A stretch of 64,000 bases of DNA, from assembly GCF_020010925.1 (NCBI RefSeq), contig NZ_JAGJBZ010000001.1, positions 1,178,001 through 1,242,000 on the forward strand, in the 5' to 3' direction. Numbering within the stretch: the first letter of the stretch is position 1; each line of letters opens with the position of its first letter. Shown piece by piece: positions 61,070 to 64,000 of the stretch. The notes under the pieces were generated by a model, which was not told the DNA's origin, searched no databases, and worked only from the letters and a program-made list of their open reading frames with translations. The translations under genes and the position numbers were made by a program. Source of the DNA: Streptomyces griseiscabiei. Its GTDB lineage: Bacteria; Actinomycetota; Actinomycetes; Streptomycetales; Streptomycetaceae.

Positions 61070-62497
61070 ATGGCTGTGGAGCACGAGGAGCGGACGGCGC
61101 GGGCGGTACGGATGGTACGGGCGGTACGGACCACGGCGCGGGTCGTACGGGCGGCGGTGCGGGGGCTGGGGCATGTGGTGGGCGGGGCGATGGAGCGGGG
61201 GCGGGGGGCGGCCTGGGCGGTCACCGGGTGTTTCGTGCTCGGGGGTGTGCTGATGGCGGTGCCGTCGGACGGCGGCGGTGACTCCGGGCGGGCGGCGGGC
61301 GGGCGGGGCGCGGCCGGGCCCGAAGGACGGCGGACGGTGGCGGCCGGGGTGCCCGCCGCGCTGCCTCGGATCGCCGCCGCCGTCCGGGAGCACGAGGCCC
61401 GGGTGCGGGCCCGGCCCCGCGACCACGTCTCGTGGGCGGTGCTCGGCACGGCGTACACGGAACGGGCGGTGCGCACCGGCGCCGTCGCCGACTACCCCCG
61501 GGCCGAACGCGCCCTGCGGACCTCGCTGCGGCTGCGGCCCGGCGCCAACGCGGACGCGCTCGAAGGCCTCGCCGCCCTCGCCAACGCCCGCCGTGACTTC
61601 CGGGCCGCGAAGGACTGGGGCGAGGAGGCCGTACGGGTGGCGCCTCGGCGCTGGACCTCGTACGCGCAGCTCGTCGACGCGTACGACGGGCTCGGCCGGT
61701 ACAAGAAGGCCCGCGCGAGCCTGGCCACGCTCCTCACCCTGGACTCCGGCCCGGCGGCGCGGGCGCGCGCCGCGCAGGTGTACTGGGACCAGGGGGCGCG
61801 CGAGGACGCCGCCGCGGCGCTCTCGGACGCGGCGGCCTCGGAGACGACGACGGCGGGGCCGTCGGCCGCGGGGTCCGCGTGGTGGGTCCGGGCCGGGGAG
61901 CTGGCCTGGGAGCGGGGGGAGGCGGCGGAATCGCTGCGGTACTGCTCGGCCGCGCGGGGTGAGCCGGAGGGCGAGGCGTGCCGGGGGCGGGCGCTGGCCG
62001 CGCTGGGCCGGACGGCGGAGGGGGTACGGGCGTACCGGGTCTCCCTCGCCCGGCGGCCGTCCGCGGGGGTCGCGCTGCGGCTGGGCGAGCTGTACGAGTC
62101 GCTGGGGCGGGGGCGGGAGGCGCGCGAACAGTACGGGGTGGTGCGGACGCTGGTGGCACGGTCCGCCGCGGCCGGGGTGAACGAGTCACTCGTCCTCGGG
62201 GCTCTGGAGGCGGATCACGGGTCGCCGGCGGTGGCCGTGGGGCTGCTGCGGGCCGAGTGGGAACGTCAGCCGGGGCTGCGGGTGGCCGACGCGCTCGGGT
62301 GGGCGCTGCATCGTGCCGGAGAGGACGGGGAGGCGCTCGGGTTCGCCCGGCGGGCGACGGATCGGGCGCGGGGTGGGGAGGTGCGGAGTGCGACCTACGC
62401 GTATCACCGGGGGGTGATCGAGCAGGCCTTGGGGCTGGCGGCTCCGGCGCGGCGGCATCTGGAGGAGGCGCGGCGGTTGAATCCGTATGTCGCGTGA
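61070..62497 (+). CDS. Tetratricopeptide-repeat membrane protein
   Basis: About 475 residues from ATG 61070; GTG 61061 is an alternative. A basic Arg-rich N-terminus, one membrane helix (AAWAVTGCFVLGGVLMAV) then TPR-like helical pairs from residue 105 onward (VSWAVLGTAYTERAVRTGAV, ALEGLAALANARRDFRAAKD, AQVYWDQGAREDAAAALSDA). Membrane-tethered scaffolding protein; partner unknown. Confidence 0.85.
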   Translation: MAVEHEERTARAVRMVRAVRTTARVVRAAVRGLGHVVGGAMERGRGAAWAVTGCFVLGGVLMAVPSDGGGDSGRAAGGRGAAGPEGRRTVAAGVPAALPRIAAAVREHEARVRARPRDHVSWAVLGTAYTERAVRTGAVADYPRAERALRTSLRLRPGANADALEGLAALANARRDFRAAKDWGEEAVRVAPRRWTSYAQLVDAYDGLGRYKKARASLATLLTLDSGPAARARAAQVYWDQGAREDAAAALSDAAASETTTAGPSAAGSAWWVRAGELAWERGEAAESLRYCSAARGEPEGEACRGRALAALGRTAEGVRAYRVSLARRPSAGVALRLGELYESLGRGREAREQYGVVRTLVARSAAAGVNESLVLGALEADHGSPAVAVGLLRAEWERQPGLRVADALGWALHRAGEDGEALGFARRATDRARGGEVRSATYAYHRGVIEQALGLAAPARRHLEEARRLNPYVA

Positions 62498-62535
62498 GGG
62501 GGTGGGGGGTGCGGTTTCGTGGGCGGGTGCGGGTG

Positions 62536-62628
62536 GGTGGGGGCTGGTCGCGCAGTTCCCCGCGCCCCTTGGTCACCCGGGCGCACCCCGTGCTCTTGAG
62601 GGGCGCGGGGAACTGCGCGAGAAGCCCC
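62536..62628. repeat. Palindromic intergenic element, copy 4 (inverted pair)
   Basis: GGCTGGTCGCGCAGTTCCCC ... and its mirror GAGGGGCGCGGGGAACTGCG ... AAGCCCC face each other over about 30 bp, as in copy 3. It lies between the convergent TPR and hpd genes. Confidence 0.75.
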
Positions 62629-62683
62629 AACGGACCCGCACCCGCCGACGAACCCGCACCCCCGAGCTATGAGGCGCCCCGGA

Positions 62684-64000
<1,317 letters not shown>

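Overview
The window is high-G+C actinobacterial DNA, almost certainly Streptomyces. Supporting signs are GC-saturated third codon positions, many GTG starts, an SsgA-family sporulation protein, DasR-type operators on the N-acetylglucosamine PTS genes, a Mycobacterium-style cysM/cysO/mec sulfur-carrier set, and repeated copies of a palindromic intergenic element. From memory, the order rph, nagF, nagE1, nagE2, cysM, clpS, secreted M6 protease, ssgG, hpd, Lrp regulator matches the SCO2902-SCO2928 stretch of S. coelicolor. The right part of the window is therefore core chromosome. No alignment was run; all family calls come from motifs read directly in the translations.

Region 1 (1 to about 13.4 kb) is an accessory defence-type island whose left end is cut by the window. 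On the minus strand lie a DISARM DrmA-like SF2 helicase (partial) and, translationally coupled upstream of it, a NERD-nuclease/UvrD-like helicase. Divergently, on the plus strand, a tightly coupled three-gene operon begins with a 1210-residue protein that joins a complete sigma-70-type factor, an XRE-like helix-turn-helix and a GHKL (MORC-like) ATPase in one open frame. Two uncharacterised proteins follow. Converging from the right are a Vsr-type endonuclease and two DNA cytosine-5 methyltransferase homologues. One of these keeps the catalytic Pro-Cys motif; the other has Pro-Arg at that position. The helicase/nuclease, GHKL ATPase, methyltransferase and Vsr set recalls MORC-type restriction-modification neighbourhoods, but the sigma-factor fusion and the active/inactive methyltransferase pair make it the most likely undescribed system here. 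A frameshifted IS5-type transposase remnant lies at its right edge.

Region 2 (13.5 to 31.4 kb) is a mixed, lineage-variable stretch. It holds a TIGR04222-type protein, a Phd/RelE-like toxin-antitoxin pair, an AlkZ-like DNA glycosylase, a lipoprotein, a frameshifted alpha/beta hydrolase, a membrane-tethered RNase Sa/barnase-like protein, a GlxA-type regulator, several small membrane proteins, an MFS transporter, a DUF445 protein, an SGNH hydrolase, a DUF1707 protein and a three-gene ABC-2 transporter.

Region 3 (31.7 to 64 kb) is conserved chromosome. It has a class A penicillin-binding protein; an SMR exporter preceded by a guanidine-III riboswitch; a GroES-like protein, bcp, tRNA-Leu(TAG), rdgB and rph; the DasR-controlled nagF/nagE1/nagE2 PTS genes; cysM and cysO with an upstream cysteine-ending leader peptide, then a LacI regulator and mec; an amino-acid permease; DUF2017 with clpS; pncB and pncA for NAD salvage; a secreted M6 metalloprotease; two RDD membrane proteins; ssgG; an FAD-linked oxidase; a TPR protein; hpd; and the start of an Lrp-type regulator divergent from hpd.
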